NCBI GenBank assembly: GCA_034620365.1
Contig: JAQGEQ010000186.1
Location: 1,426,001-1,490,000 of the forward strand
From: Pegea sp. RAD2-039
Lineage: Eukaryota > Chordata > Thaliacea > Salpida > Salpidae
Direction: 5' to 3'
Length of the DNA stretch: 64,000 nt
A program made the translations under genes and the position numbers. How positions within the stretch are numbered: the stretch's first letter is position 1; each line of letters begins with the position of its first letter. Below are positions 1 through 11,654 of this stretch, in pieces. The notes under the pieces were generated by a model. It did not search any database, had not been told where the DNA came from, and saw only the letters and a list, made by a program, of their open reading frames with translations.

Positions 1-269
1 AAATCTTATTTTCTGCCGAATCTCGCTCTGTCAGTGTAAAGATCAGGCTAGAAACTTGTTATGAATAATTAAATGAAAAATAATTTAAGTTTAAGAGAAG
101 GCAGATCTGAATTAACTTGAAAAAAGTTGTTGATAGCAGCTGAGGGAAGAAAAATTTCAAATAAATCTTTACACAGTCTGTTGAAAACAGTTTAATAATT
201 ACAACATCACCATTTCCGTCTAACAACTTTTCAATCTCAAACCAAAAGATTTATGTGAAAAAAGAAAAT

Positions 270-3200
270 TTATTTACCCCAACCCCACAGATTACTAAGC
301 AAGCCACTGATACCAGCTTTCTTTTGAGTTGGGCGAAGCTTACTGTCCAGATTCGGGAACTCAATCTGGTTATAAGCCAAATCGAAGAAAACCGGCTTAT
401 ATGGAACAGGTTGAAACTGCGGGGGAAATGATTCAGTAATCGGCGGGACTTCGCTGGCATTTTTCCCGCTAGATTGATACACAAGCCCGATCTTTTCATC
501 GTATGTGTTCAATCGTTTCATCAAAGGTGTTTTAAGATCACTACTAGATGAGACTTCATCATTAGTATCAGTAGTAGTGAGAACAGCGGCAGCGTGGACG
601 CGATATTGATTAAAAGCGATTGTTTCAACCAACTTTTCCAAACTTTCAATATCAACAACATGTTTTGAAGAAGAGGGAAGGACTTGGAAAGCGTCGATCG
701 CTGAACGCGCTCTTGTGAGGACTCGCTCGAACAGGGCCAGGGCCTCAGTCCAACACTTTTCATTGGACTTGCTTTTGGCGGCATGGAAACACCGAAAAGA
801 CTTGAAAACTAGCATCTGAACATTAATCTCAGCTTTCATTTCAACGTCATCTTCAAGTCCAGGAAGATTGACGATTTCAGTTAAGTTTTGAAGAATGATG
901 TCGTACAAGCGGATGAAGTCAGCTGGGCGAGCTGTTTTCTTCGAAGAAATTTGTTTAGGAGCATCTCCTGCTGATTCTGGAAGAGTTTAGAGTTTAATTG
1001 AAGATCAAAAAGCGTTGGGTGTCGTCACCTAAGTTTTTAGAGTCCAATTTAGCTTGTAGATCTTCAATTAGAAGAAGATTTCGCTGAATTGTTTTAGTGA
1101 GACGAATTTGACTGAGGTAAGTGTGAAGATATTGAAGATCAGATACCTAAGAGGTTAGAAATAAAAACTAAAGCATCAACGAGATTTGACATAATTGTTC
1201 TTGACTTGGTATAGAAGGCCGTGGAGTTTTTATGGATCAAGGTGCTAATTGTTCTGGGAACTTAGGTTCTTGTGTACAGGGTCGATATTACAAATTAAAG
1301 TTTTTATCACGACAAGCAAATATTTTTGGAGGCTAAGTAAGCAGTAGATGGAAGAAAGTGGACAGATACGTGGAAGGTCCCTTTTGGATCTGATATTTGG
1401 TAATACGGCCCAGTGACATGGGACAGTGACATCAAGGTCAGTAACTAACGACAGTGGCTACCCGTAGAGGACAACAGCAAACATTATCCAGCAAAAAGTA
1501 GACAATTATTACAAAATAGAAAGAAGTAAAAAATCGATTTGAATTACATCGAAATTATGAATTAAAATAAAAATTTAAAATATGAGTAAAGAGAAAAATA
1601 AAATAAGTAGGAAGAATTAGAAAGAGAAAAGTTGGAAAACCTCTGCAGTCTTGGAATGAGGGTCAGCTTTTACATCTTCTTTTGTAACTTGTAACACATC
1701 TTTACATTCACTCAAGACATTATCATAAAGTTCAATTTTTGCTTCTAAATCTTCAGTTTTTGAGAGTTCATCATCAAACTCTTTGATACCAATCAAGAAT
1801 AATCGAACCTTCAAAATTGAGGGTTAAGAAGAAGCAGATAACTTCTTTATTCACCTTGTTGTTCTTAACTCTTACAGTTCGATTTCTCCAAACCAACTCA
1901 CTCATGCTTGAAGCTTGCTTCTTTCGTGAATCAGCCACTAAAGAGTCAAGTTTATCAGCCAATAAAGGATCTTTAAATCCAGTTCCATGAAGATGAACTA
2001 GATCAACCATAGCAGTCTCATCTCCAATCGTATAAGCGCAGTATCTGATTGGTTGAAATAAGAATTTTCAATTTGCTGGTAAAGTTGAAACTTTTTGTTA
2101 TTTGTATATTTTTATTCTAGAAAAATTGTCAAGTTTCAAACATTTTTATGTAAATTAATCCCAACAACTACTAACCTGACATTCGGCATAATTTCGGTCA
2201 CCATTCCAAGATAAACTTGCTGGTCTTGCTTAGAAAGAGTTTCAGACAACTTACTATAAATAGTTTGAGTTTTTTGGAAATTAATTCTTGCTTCTGACCA
2301 TTTTTCAAGTTCAAACATCAGCACCCCATTAATGTAAGAACAGTAAGCCTACAACATAAATGATGAAAAATATTTCAACATTTCCAAATAATCAGTTTCT
2401 ATATCATATTCATTGAATTCAAAGCAACTTTTCAAGCTCTATTGTTTCTCAAACAACAAATCAATTTATTTTTAATATTTTGAAATAAACTTTAAAGTAA
2501 ATATCAACCAACTTGGCTCTCTAGTTTCGTTCTTGCATTTACTCTAGGATGAATCTCACACAGGTGATTCAACCTGTTTGCATGTTGAACAGCTTTTCTT
2601 AATCTTTCAATCATATGATGTCTTTTTCTTGGTTTCCCTTCTGAGCTTTTAGATTCATCTTGAGCATCTTGTTTTAACTCCATAGCAGTACTCCAAGCCC
2701 GTTCACTCATCATCACCAGCAGCATTACAAATCTGTAAAAACAGGTATATAAACAAATTCCAACTTGTATAAATCAACAAAATCTTATCATCTAAAGACA
2801 CTGAGAAGATATCAAAATAAAAAAGTGAATTTTTGAGCTATAAAAATGAAAAGACAAGAAATATTTGAAAATAATATATCTAATAGTTTGTTTAAAACTT
2901 ATAATAGTGATATGTTAAAGTTAAACTTTGTAATTATTCTACATTTCTTCAGTACATGGGCAACAACTGAATTCCTATAATTTCTGCCCTGGCTTACAAC
3001 ATGGTAATTATCAGCCTAAGAAGACCATAATACTTTTATAACCTTAAAATATTTTTCTGTAAGTGATTTAGAGAACAAATATTTAATTATAAAATCATCA
3101 ATCAGATTAAAAAAGTCATCAAAACCAACAATGTACCTTGAATCATTAAAGATATCTTCAGTTATTTTCTTTGGTGTAACTTTTCGTTTATCTCCCATCT

Positions 3201-3405
3201 TAAACTTCAATACTTTTCTCAACCTCTTCAACCTCCTTGTACAATACTCTCTATAGCGTTGGTAGTTGCCATGACGAAGACCATGCTGAGATTGTGCTTC
3301 TTTAATCACACTCAAAATTTCGACATTAAAGTTTTCAAGTTTCTCACAAACTTGCTCATCATCAGTTTTCAATTGAAGGACTTCTTCGGATTCATCAGCA
3401 GTCAT
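270..3405 (-). CDS. SRP68: Signal recognition particle subunit SRP68
   Basis: SRP68 binds SRP RNA and SRP72 in the cytoplasmic particle that targets nascent secretory proteins to the ER. Seven exons read on the minus strand: 3405-3137, 2732-2513, 2348-2176, 2044-1855, 1808-1641, 1146-1029 and 976-270. All junction phases agree and give 614 residues (human 627). The N-terminal RNA-binding region carries the conserved QHGLRHGNYQRYREYC block near residue 45, then KLE..V..LMFE, MSELVWRNRTV and VSDLQYLHTYL segments. The last exon holds LYDIILQNL, LPGLEDD and the SRP72-binding tail with PVPYKPVFFDLAYNQI. The start is the ATG at 3405, which opens directly onto the family's N-terminal block. Intron 1 carries a SINE fragment and intron 5 (1147-1640) a G+C-richer repeat. 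An AATAAA lies just past the stop. Identity is secure; individual boundaries are inferred from splice phase and homology. Confidence 0.96.
1195..1500. repeat. Dispersed repeat in SRP68 intron 5
   Basis: This G+C-richer stretch fills most of the 494-nt SRP68 intron 5. Its block GAGTTTTTA..atcaaggtgcta recurs in intron 1 of AP2M1 near 42165-42190, with weaker similarity on either side. A GGGTCGATATT segment downstream is reminiscent of a degenerate pol III B box. It is probably a diverged SINE or other short interspersed element. The ends are approximate. Confidence 0.45.
2948..3003 (+). repeat. SINE-1 3' fragment in SRP68 intron 1
   Basis: About 55 bp match the 3' part of the SINE copies at 13.5 and 38.8 kb almost exactly. 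Shared words are TGGGCAACAACTGAAT and AATTTCTGCCCTGGCTTACA. The tRNA-like head is missing. It lies antisense to SRP68 and is therefore intronic passenger DNA. Confidence 0.8.
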
Positions 3406-4410
3406 TTTTAATATCAACAAATCAAAAGTTGAAATGGATTTAATTAATCTTTTTCAAAATATAATATTATTTAATAAATAAGTTTAAAACGAAATTTAAA
3501 ATATATACTATTAAATTTATAATTCAAAAACTTATATTATAATAATAATACATATTAATAAGACATCAGACTAAAATATATACTTCAATTAATTTTTACT
3601 GAAGATTTCTTATCATATAATTATTAGTTTTATAACTACCAATGATCTGTTGTATGTTTTAAATTAATAATAAATATTTTTCTATGGAAGAAAATTTATA
3701 CATTTTCTTGATTGCTTTACCTTTCATGTTAACTTTATAAATATAAATTCAGATATTCATTATAAGACAACTAATGAAAAATTATAGAACAAATTGTTAA
3801 TATATATTTTTTAAATATTCTGAGATAATTAATTATAACAGCATTAAATTGCTTTAAATATATGATTAATTTATAGGGGTTGAATATAAATTGTTATAAT
3901 TAAAATATTTATAATAAACCTTATCATAAGATAAGTTTATTAATCAAAGATATAAAATATATTTCAATTAATAAATAGTTGTCCAAATTTGATGCAGAAA
4001 TTTTGATGTTTTTTAAGAACAATTTTTTTGCATTATAAAAATGTTTGGTAGATATAAAAAATTTAATAAACAGATAGAAACTATTGATAAAATATAAAAG
4101 CTGAAAATGTAAATAATTGTATACAAAAATTTATATAAAATTATTCACTAGAACTTTATTCATTACATCAAAAATATCCCTTTCCACGTTTCAAATGTCA
4201 AATAACCATTATGAAAAAAGCCATTATGGCTGAAAGTTGAAAAGGAAGAAGCTTTAAAAGCTTTTAGCTCCTTAAAACTTACTTAAGGCAATTAAAAAGT
4301 CTTGTTTATTCTTTTGCATTTCACTGTACTTTGCTTTAATTCAATAACACCTCATGGGCATAACCAGCTTAGCTGTTATCGGCCGAAGCCTGGCCATTGT
4401 TATAATTATT
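3406..4410. other. Gene-free AT-rich spacer upstream of SRP68
   Basis: No supported gene was found. The sequence is AT-rich with short poly-A/T runs. A short G+C-rich island near 4370-4400 contains CGGCCGAAGCCTGGCC. It resembles the CGGCCGAAG tail word of SINE-1 and may be a remnant tail. The SRP68 promoter must lie in the first few hundred bases, but no core element is recognisable. Confidence 0.5.
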
Positions 4411-4414
4411 ATGA

Positions 4415-4795
4415 CTGATATTCCATCTCCGCATTGATTATCACGCCCGACCGACACTCGAAAGGTCCCGGGTTAAAACCCGGCTAGACACATATGTGGA
4501 ACAAGGAAAATTCCATACAAAATCTGGGTTGAAGGGCCTTATTAGTCTAGTTAATGACAATATTTCTAGAAAACGCAGGATTCCCAATTTAAAGTCAGAG
4601 TTGGAAACTGGTAGGCAGTTTGTCACCGAATTCAGTGTCGTTCTGGCAGCTCCTGCGATGCCAGCTGGGAATAGCTGCATCAGTCCTTCTGTCCCGCTGC
4701 ATAACCATGTTGGCGTGAAAATTGGAACCCTTCTGCATGGACAACATCTGGATCTCCATTTCTGCCCCGGTATAACATAACCGTTCTAAGGCTGG
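4415..4795 (+). mobile_element. tRNA-derived SINE-1, copy A
   Basis: This roughly 380-bp element stands out from the AT-rich surroundings. The head is tRNA-like, with a degenerate A-box region near 4430 and a B-box/T-arm-like GGTCCCGGGTTAAAACCCGG at 4467-4486, followed by GACACAT. The body shares many words with the copies at 13.5 and 38.8 kb: AAGGAAAA.TTCCATA, GTAGGCAGTTTGTCAC, CATCAGTCCTTCTGT, and a CTGCATGG.CAACA..TGGAT 3' part. It is more diverged than the other copies; the B box has lost the usual TTCGA core. A 94-residue ORF inside it (4496-4780) is fortuitous. Such elements are mobilised by a partner LINE. Confidence 0.8.
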
Positions 4796-7408
4796 TTTGG
4801 TGACACTACACAGATGGGCAGGATATTACAAGCTACAATTAAAACTTTAGTTGATACGCAATAGAGATTATATATCAAACATTTTAGAATATCTTTTTTG
4901 AAAACTAGATCTAAATAGTTTGTAGTTGTAACTGATACCTTAGACATCCCAATTGTATAATAATTTGTAATTATAATAGTAAATCAGATTAGAATAAATG
5001 CACTGAGTTATCGCAAGTATATTTTTGTGACATTGTTGATGCCGATTGTAGTGATCTGATAATTCTTTCATTTCAGTATGCCAGCTAAGGTATACTTATC
5101 GCTTCGAAGGATTTTGTAATCTCAATTAAAAATTGAATTATTCATAAAAGGAGCATTTTTAAGACTGGATGATAAAAGACCTGAAAAGCTGATTTGAAGT
5201 TAGTGATTGACAGTGCCATATATCTTTCATCTCTAAATAACGCTTTACAAGAAGAGTTGAGCTTAGTATTGTAATAAACTGGTACGAGCTTAGTAGCACA
5301 ATATCTGATTTAATTAAAAGAGGTAGTTTTTATATAATATATTCTGTGTCCAAAAGCAATAATAATAACAAAAACTAGATTGTAATTTTGGAATTTAGGT
5401 ATCATTTCAATACACTAAAGTTATTTAGAAATTGTTTTTCTTGCAATTGTTATAGTAGTCATTAAAAACTAATAAGTTAATGTTATAAAAAAATGATATT
5501 TATAAAAAAAAACTATAAACTTTTATTTGAATTAAGATTTATATCTTAGTGATATCTAGACAAGTCTATCTAACAGTGAAAGCATATTTAAGTTCTCTTA
5601 CAAGTTCAATCAGCTTATATTTAGTGTATACCTAGTTGATTTTTATATTATTTATTATAACTTGTTCCTAATAAAGAATACTTATTTTGCTAGTTGGCTC
5701 AATACATTTTTAAAAGTCGGGTAAAACAATTAAAGGTAAAACAAGGAAAAGAAATTTATCAGAGACACAAAAATCATAAATAATTGGTTTTATCAGATAT
5801 TTTCCAGAACTACATTGTAATACTTTTTAAACAAAAATTCACCTAATTATATTATGGTTTCACTTTCAAAATTCTTATATTACTTTGATAATCATTTCTT
5901 ATTCAAATTTCACATCATCTATTTATTTAATTTACAAATACTTTGGAAAATTAATGTAAAGTTTTGATTCACTTTTGTAAACAATTTTTCAATTATAAAA
6001 AAACTGATGTAAATTTTATAACTTTATAATTTAAAACGTTTTGTACTTGAGAATAATACAATTTCAGAACTTAATTTATTTATTGTTTTTGATTAAAAAC
6101 AAATCTAAACAAAAACTAATTTTTTTCGTATAGAATACAAAGCTTTATTTAAAAGGAATTGCTTATTTGGATGTTATAATAAATAAAGAAATATGAAAGT
6201 CAACAAATTTCATTCATTCAAAATAGAACTTTATAAAAAAATACTTTTTATATATTAATTTTAGAAGTTAAAATATAATCTTTAAAAAGCAAATAGATCA
6301 AATCATTTTCAAGCAATATTACCTTATCATAAATATAATTAAGTTTGGCTGAATAAGAAATAAATTTATCATTAAATAGTTGACATGAAATTTGCTAGAC
6401 TTATCGCATTCGAAATAAAAATTAGTGATTAATAAAAAAAAAACATTTATAGTGTTTAAGCTAAAACAATAAAAGTCAGAATAAAGATAGAAAGATCAAA
6501 ATAGTTTTTTAAATGGTCGTTGAAAGTATCAAGGATTTATATGCTGTAGACAGAATGCTCAAAAGAAGTTTATTTCTTCAAAAACTCAGAACACAAAAGT
6601 TATTTTCACAAAAATGTTACAAGAGACAAAAACAGTAGATTAAACAATCGATTTTACAAGAAACTATAGAATAAAACTCTCTTCAAGACTTCTTATCATT
6701 TCAATAATCACAAATTTCAAGAATACAATAATTTGAAACAATTTTCAACATAAATAATTCATTGCTTTTTCAAAGCAATCTTAACATCGATTTTTGACAA
6801 CAAAGAACTTCCGTTTTTAAGCTTTAATTTGAAATTTATTTAATTGAAATTTATCGAATTATTGTAAATGTCACAGATTGAGCTCAATATTTAGAATCAT
6901 TATTTAGAAAGTAACATAAAAGTCTATATTAGAATTAGATGGATTAAATTAGTGATGAACTCTAAAAAAATTTAGCCGCTACTATTGAGAATTTGAGGAA
7001 ATAATTAAGTTTGTCCTAATGCTAGATATCATAATTTTTATTTTCATTTTTATATTCAGCTGAAAATCAAAATGTTTGTAACAGTTGCAAGCATAGTGTA
7101 TTTTTCAACGATGTTTTTTGTAATTTACTTTTATTTGAAAGTAGGGATTAGTTATTAAGTTTTAATATTAGAATGTGACATTAATTTGTTACAGAAAGAT
7201 TTACATTAATATGAAAATTACTAATTTTTTGGTTAACTAATGAGTTTTTTGTAAGTACTTAATGATGAAAATAAGCAACAACTGAATAATTAAATTAATT
7301 ATTGAATTGCTAATTGACAATTAGTATTTTGAATTTTTATTTTAAAGCACTTAAAACATCTTTTAAATATCTCTAAACTGATTTTTTTGAACTTATACGC
7401 GCAAAGTG
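4796..7408. other. Gene-free AT-rich spacer
   Basis: No ORF, RNA gene or array could be supported. The sequence is AT-rich throughout, with slightly G+C-richer patches near 5040-5110 and 5160-5300 that may be decayed repeats. Confidence 0.5.
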
Positions 7409-7950
7409 ATGAACAAACAAGCCAGGTAAGATATTTTTACTAAATTTTAAATCTTATATAAAATTTATTTTATAACTTTTAAATATAAAGTCAAAACTTT
7501 AATTGAAATATATTTAAATAACTTTTGACAATTTATTTGACATCTTTTTCTTGAAGCTCATATCAACATTCAGCAACAACAACACCAACTACCAACATCA
7601 CAACAGTACAAGCAGCAAACAAAACTATTGCAGGATTTGCTTTGATGAATACAGACGCTGAAACTGTTCTTTATATATTAATCATCCCTATAATCATTGC
7701 TCTTTGCTTTTTTTTGTTTAAAACTACTGGAAATGATTTAATAGAAGATAACATAAACCTTTCAGATATTTCTTCAATGCAAAACGAAAGAATTTCACAG
7801 AATGACGCGGAGTCTTTATCGATGTTTTCTTCTTACTCTAAAAGAAGTACAACTAACTTAACGTTCCAGGTGGGTGATTATAGAGCTCAGTCTGATGGCT
7901 CTCAGTTGATGCCTGATGTAAGTACATCAAGTTTTGAGCATAAGCTATGA
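7409..7950 (+). CDS. Small single-pass membrane protein, two exons
   Basis: I do not recognise a family. Exon 1 (7409-7425) encodes MNKQA and ends at a strong AG|GTAAGA donor. Exon 2 (7557-7950) joins in phase 2 to give 136 residues. The N-terminal about 35 residues are Thr/Asn/Gln-rich and contain two N-glycosylation sequons, NIT and NKT. One hydrophobic segment follows (LYILIIPIIIALCFFLF), then a Ser/Asn-rich tail of about 75 residues. Sequons before the membrane span predict an extracellular N terminus and cytosolic C terminus. That topology and size recall KCNE-type channel subunits, but no residue signature supports it. If exon 1 is wrong, translation could start at the ATG at 7645. An AATAAA lies about 200 bases past the stop. 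Confidence 0.6.
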
Positions 7951-8151
7951 AAATAGCATTGATTTCAACCACTATCATCACTGTGTGATAGTAATGTACA
8001 GTTTCAAGATTTCTTTTGACCAGATGTTGATAATTGAACAATTTTTTAACTGTTTTTGATGTTTTGAAAACTTTAACTTATAATGTAGCTGACTTGTATA
8101 ATGTAATAATTTGTAATATTTTTAAATTGTTGAAATTGAAGGAGTTTAATT

Positions 8152-8157
8152 AATAAA
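8152..8157 (+). promoter_or_regulatory. Polyadenylation signal AATAAA
   Basis: An AATAAA within TTAATTAATAAATAAAACG lies about 200 bases after the stop of the small membrane protein gene and is the natural candidate for its 3' end. Such hexamers are common in AT-rich DNA. Confidence 0.4.
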
Positions 8158-10655
8158 TAAAACGTCAGTAGCTTCAGAGCAATAACTACTTTCATCTAAA
8201 TTTAATTGTGCTTAAATCTATAAAAATCATAAAACTTTAAAGTGAATAAATATTGGTTTTATTGCAAAAACGATCAATTTTGTTCAACGATCAATTTTAT
8301 TCAATCTATTTGTTGATAGTTTAAAATTTGATCTATAAGCTTATTTAGATGATTTTATCAACTTTCACCAAACCAAAAGATATCTATAAAGTTTAAAAGT
8401 TGTAGAGTATAAAGTTTAACCAATAACAAAAACCTAAGTATTTACTCAACTTTGGTTCGAACTTTTTTTCTTTTTCGTAAGCGAGGTTTATTTTCAGTGG
8501 AAATCTAATTTAGAAGTTTTTAACAATATTTAATCTTTTCACACAAAATATTTAAGTTATGATTTGAAGCTGATGAATTATTAAGCTAGTTTCAGTAAAT
8601 TGCTTTTATAGTAATTTGTTTTTAAATCATTAAAATTCGTTTTTGGACTTTTCTAAAAAACAAATCAATTAGTACATTAGGTCTCTAGCCGCGGATGAAT
8701 AATCAATCGCAATAATAAATGAATCTTCTCATTTATCATTGTGATATCTTTTATAAAAATATTTTTTTTAAAACGTAATTCAAGAGAAAAAATAAATCTT
8801 GTTAGAGACTTTCTAAATATAAACTTATTAAACTCAAAGTAGATTAAAATAATTTTTTGTTAGTAATTTTTTAAGTTTTATTTTATTAATCTTAATGATG
8901 TTACTACAATGAAATCATCACACAAGCCACTTTTTCTTTCAACTAAGCAGCAGTAGCAAATTTAAAGAAACAATTTAATACGAGACGTAGTTTTATATGA
9001 TTGAAGAGAGAGTCTTGTACTTTAGTAATAATTTAGTAATATTTATTTTTACTTAGGAGATTGGAATATTCCTATATGTTCAGAAGATTCTTTCAATTTT
9101 ACAACTACAAACTCCTTAACCCATTCAAAGGCCAAATTTTTAAATCCAAATTCTGAATAAATTATTACTTTGCTGATACCAGACAGCATCGATCTATTTT
9201 GAGACCTAAAAGGAAAGATATAGATACAACCAAATCTGATTTTACTTTTCAAGTTTAAAAGGTCTTTTACAAGTGTAAATAACTTCAAAACTATTTTTGA
9301 AAATGGGAAAGAATGTAAGTTTATATGAGCTTAAATATATATTGAACTTTTATGTCACTTATAGATTAAGCCATCTTTTGATACTTAATGATGTGATAAA
9401 AAATTACAAATTTAAGAAAACTTACTGCAAAGCACCAAACTAAGTCTCATATTTAATCATAATGTTCAGAAAGTAGATCTACAAAAATTAAATTAAAAAA
9501 GAAAAACATCATTTGAATTCTAATACTCTAAGTATAGTTTAGAATTTGAATTCAATCTCCTGATGTTTTAAAAAGATTGTTGAATTAGATTGATGCTTTT
9601 GTGTTATGATTAAAAAGTATCTCATTTTTGTTGGGATTTATCAAATATAATTTCCTCTTCTTAGGTTCTTACTTGATTTGTAAGAGAGCTTTTTATGAGT
9701 ATTTTTGTAAAAACGAATTCTTTTACAGAAATATGTCACGGCACCTAAAGCCCAGGAAAGATAAATATTTTCTAAAACTTTTGAGTTAGCTTATGAGCAA
9801 AGATGTATTAAAATAAACAAACAAGTTCTTCTCCTAAAGTTGATAACAAAGTTAATTTCAAAGTTTACTTCCGTGGCATTTTATTATAATGTTAATTGAA
9901 ATAACTTTAGAATTGTATAAAATTGTAGTTTTGTTTCTGAAATTACCTACAAATTGTACTTTATACTATAAATAAATATATATTATTCATATCTATCACT
10001 TAAAATATTAATAAATTAAAATTGTAATTTTTACCTGTTTTTACAAAACTTCAAATACATCTTAAAAAGTTAAATCTTATAGCTTTAATAAAAACTATTA
10101 AAAATAATTAATAAAAAATGAAATATTGAAACAGCAAGATAACATTATGAAACAGATTTCATGTCACTTTTATTTTTTCAACAAAGACATTTTATAGTAA
10201 GTAGATATAAATACAGATTAAAATAAAAATAAGAAATTTATTGTCATTTTAAAACTTAATTAATGGTAATAGATATATAATATATAAATAATAGATATAA
10301 AAGTTGAACGATAAACTCAAAATTTCAAAATATCTTGATTTAGGAAAAGAAAAAAATCTGTTAAAAGTAAGAAGAAATAAGAAAAGTATAAAAGAACATA
10401 TAGTTATGTGGCTTAAAAATTTCACTTTAATTTTATTTCAAAGTCTATGAAAAAAATGTACTCAGATATATTCTGTGTGAAAGTGAACTTCTTCAATTAC
10501 TTATTTAAATTTATTAAATTTAGTAAATGGTGAAGTCAAGGCAACAGATTTGAAAATATTGATGTGAACTATATAGTTCAGTAAAGTTTTGACCTCCAAA
10601 ATAAGAAAAATAATTTTCAAATATAAGATAAAAAAAACTTCAAGAATTTCGAGTT
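8158..10655. other. Gene-free AT-rich spacer
   Basis: Nothing could be supported here. A 79-codon minus-strand ORF at 9049-9288 has ordinary-looking composition, but it matches no family I know and lacks convincing splice context. Confidence 0.45.
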
Positions 10656-11654
10656 CTAAGATACAATGGTACTAAGATAATTAGTTGATCTTCTCTTGCG
10701 TAGAGTATTTGATCTATGAGAAAAACCTTTGATAAAGTTGAATTTATAGTCTGCAAACGTATAAAAAATTGAAGAAATGCTCAAAAAAAGATTGACATCA
10801 TAAATCATTACTGAATAGATATGAGGAGAAATAAATGAAAGAAAAAACTCAGTTACAACCAAGCATGTAGTAGACGAAATAACAATTACCAAAGTGCTAA
10901 TTACAGAAAGTCGAAGAGTTTTGTTAAGTGTATCAGAAGTTGCAGAAGTTTTAGTTTGCTCTTTGATGCTTATAGAAGCTTTAGTTGGTATAACATGTTT
11001 TTTCAAAGGATATATAAACAAACAAAGTAGTGAAAGATGACAAGCAGAGATCACAAAGTAACCAATAGCTACTGCCTTACGCTTTGGTTTATTTCTAATG
11101 CAACCGTACTCAGTCAAAGAAAAGACATCTTCTATAAAGTAATTGATAATAAACGAAGCACAAACACATCCATTAAACAAAATGAATGATATCCAACTAA
11201 TTATACTTGCTACTGTTGTGTAAAGATGTCTTATCATAGGATTATTATAAACAATATAATTTCTAAACCATAAAAAGTTGAAAACAAGTGAAATGCAAAT
11301 ACAATGTACAGTATGCAACATATTTGTATAAAACTTACATATGTTTTTATGTTTTTTATCGAACACTTCAAGAAATAAAAAACCATTTGATAAAAGGTAT
11401 CTAATAAGAATTAAAGTTAGTAGAACTTGAAGAATATTCCATAAAATTTTAAGTTTCACATTATCTTTAGTAGTCAGTTGTTGCATTTTCATCTTCTTGT
11501 AATTTTTAAATGATATCAAGAAACAAATAATGAAAATTATTAAGATCAAAAGAACAACTTGTGGAAGAATCCATAAGTCATCAAACAAATTATGTTGATA
11601 ATTGGTAAGACTTGAGTTGAATGATAAACGGTCATCAGTAAAGTTGTTTTTCAT
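10656..11654 (-). CDS. Orphan seven-transmembrane receptor, paralog 1
   Basis: An intronless 332-residue protein with seven hydrophobic spans, paralogous along its whole length to the gene at 15791. Shared blocks are LWILPQVVL at the start of TM1, LISFKNYKKMKMQQL in loop 1, WFRNYIVY at the end of TM3, EYGCI in extracellular loop 2, FIYPLKKH after TM5 and FYTFADYKF at the end of TM7. The Cys before TM3 (NICKFY) and the loop-2 Cys could form the usual GPCR disulphide. RNYIVY sits where DRYxxV lies in rhodopsin-family receptors. The N terminus has NFT and NSS sequons. I chose the Met at 11654 because the paralog starts at the same point; an in-frame ATG at 11741 would add 29 residues. Ligand and family are unknown. 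Confidence 0.75.
   Translation of the reverse strand: MKNNFTDDRLSFNSSLTNYQHNLFDDLWILPQVVLLILIIFIICFLISFKNYKKMKMQQLTTKDNVKLKILWNILQVLLTLILIRYLLSNGFLFLEVFDKKHKNICKFYTNMLHTVHCICISLVFNFLWFRNYIVYNNPMIRHLYTTVASIISWISFILFNGCVCASFIINYFIEDVFSLTEYGCIRNKPKRKAVAIGYFVISACHLSLLCLFIYPLKKHVIPTKASISIKEQTKTSATSDTLNKTLRLSVISTLVIVISSTTCLVVTEFFLSFISPHIYSVMIYDVNLFLSISSIFYTFADYKFNFIKGFSHRSNTLRKRRSTNYLSTIVS

Noticed and set aside
521-784. Minus-strand 87-codon ORF, and the 82-codon ORF at 251-499
   Set aside because: Alternative frames inside the last SRP68 exon.
4496-4780. A 94-residue ORF and an overlapping 79-residue antisense ORF
   Set aside because: Both lie entirely within SINE-1 copy A and are not conserved as frames in the other copies.
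9049-9288. A 79-codon minus-strand ORF with balanced composition
   Set aside because: No recognisable motif, no partner exons, and ORFs of this size are expected by chance in 64 kb of AT-rich DNA when non-ATG starts are allowed.
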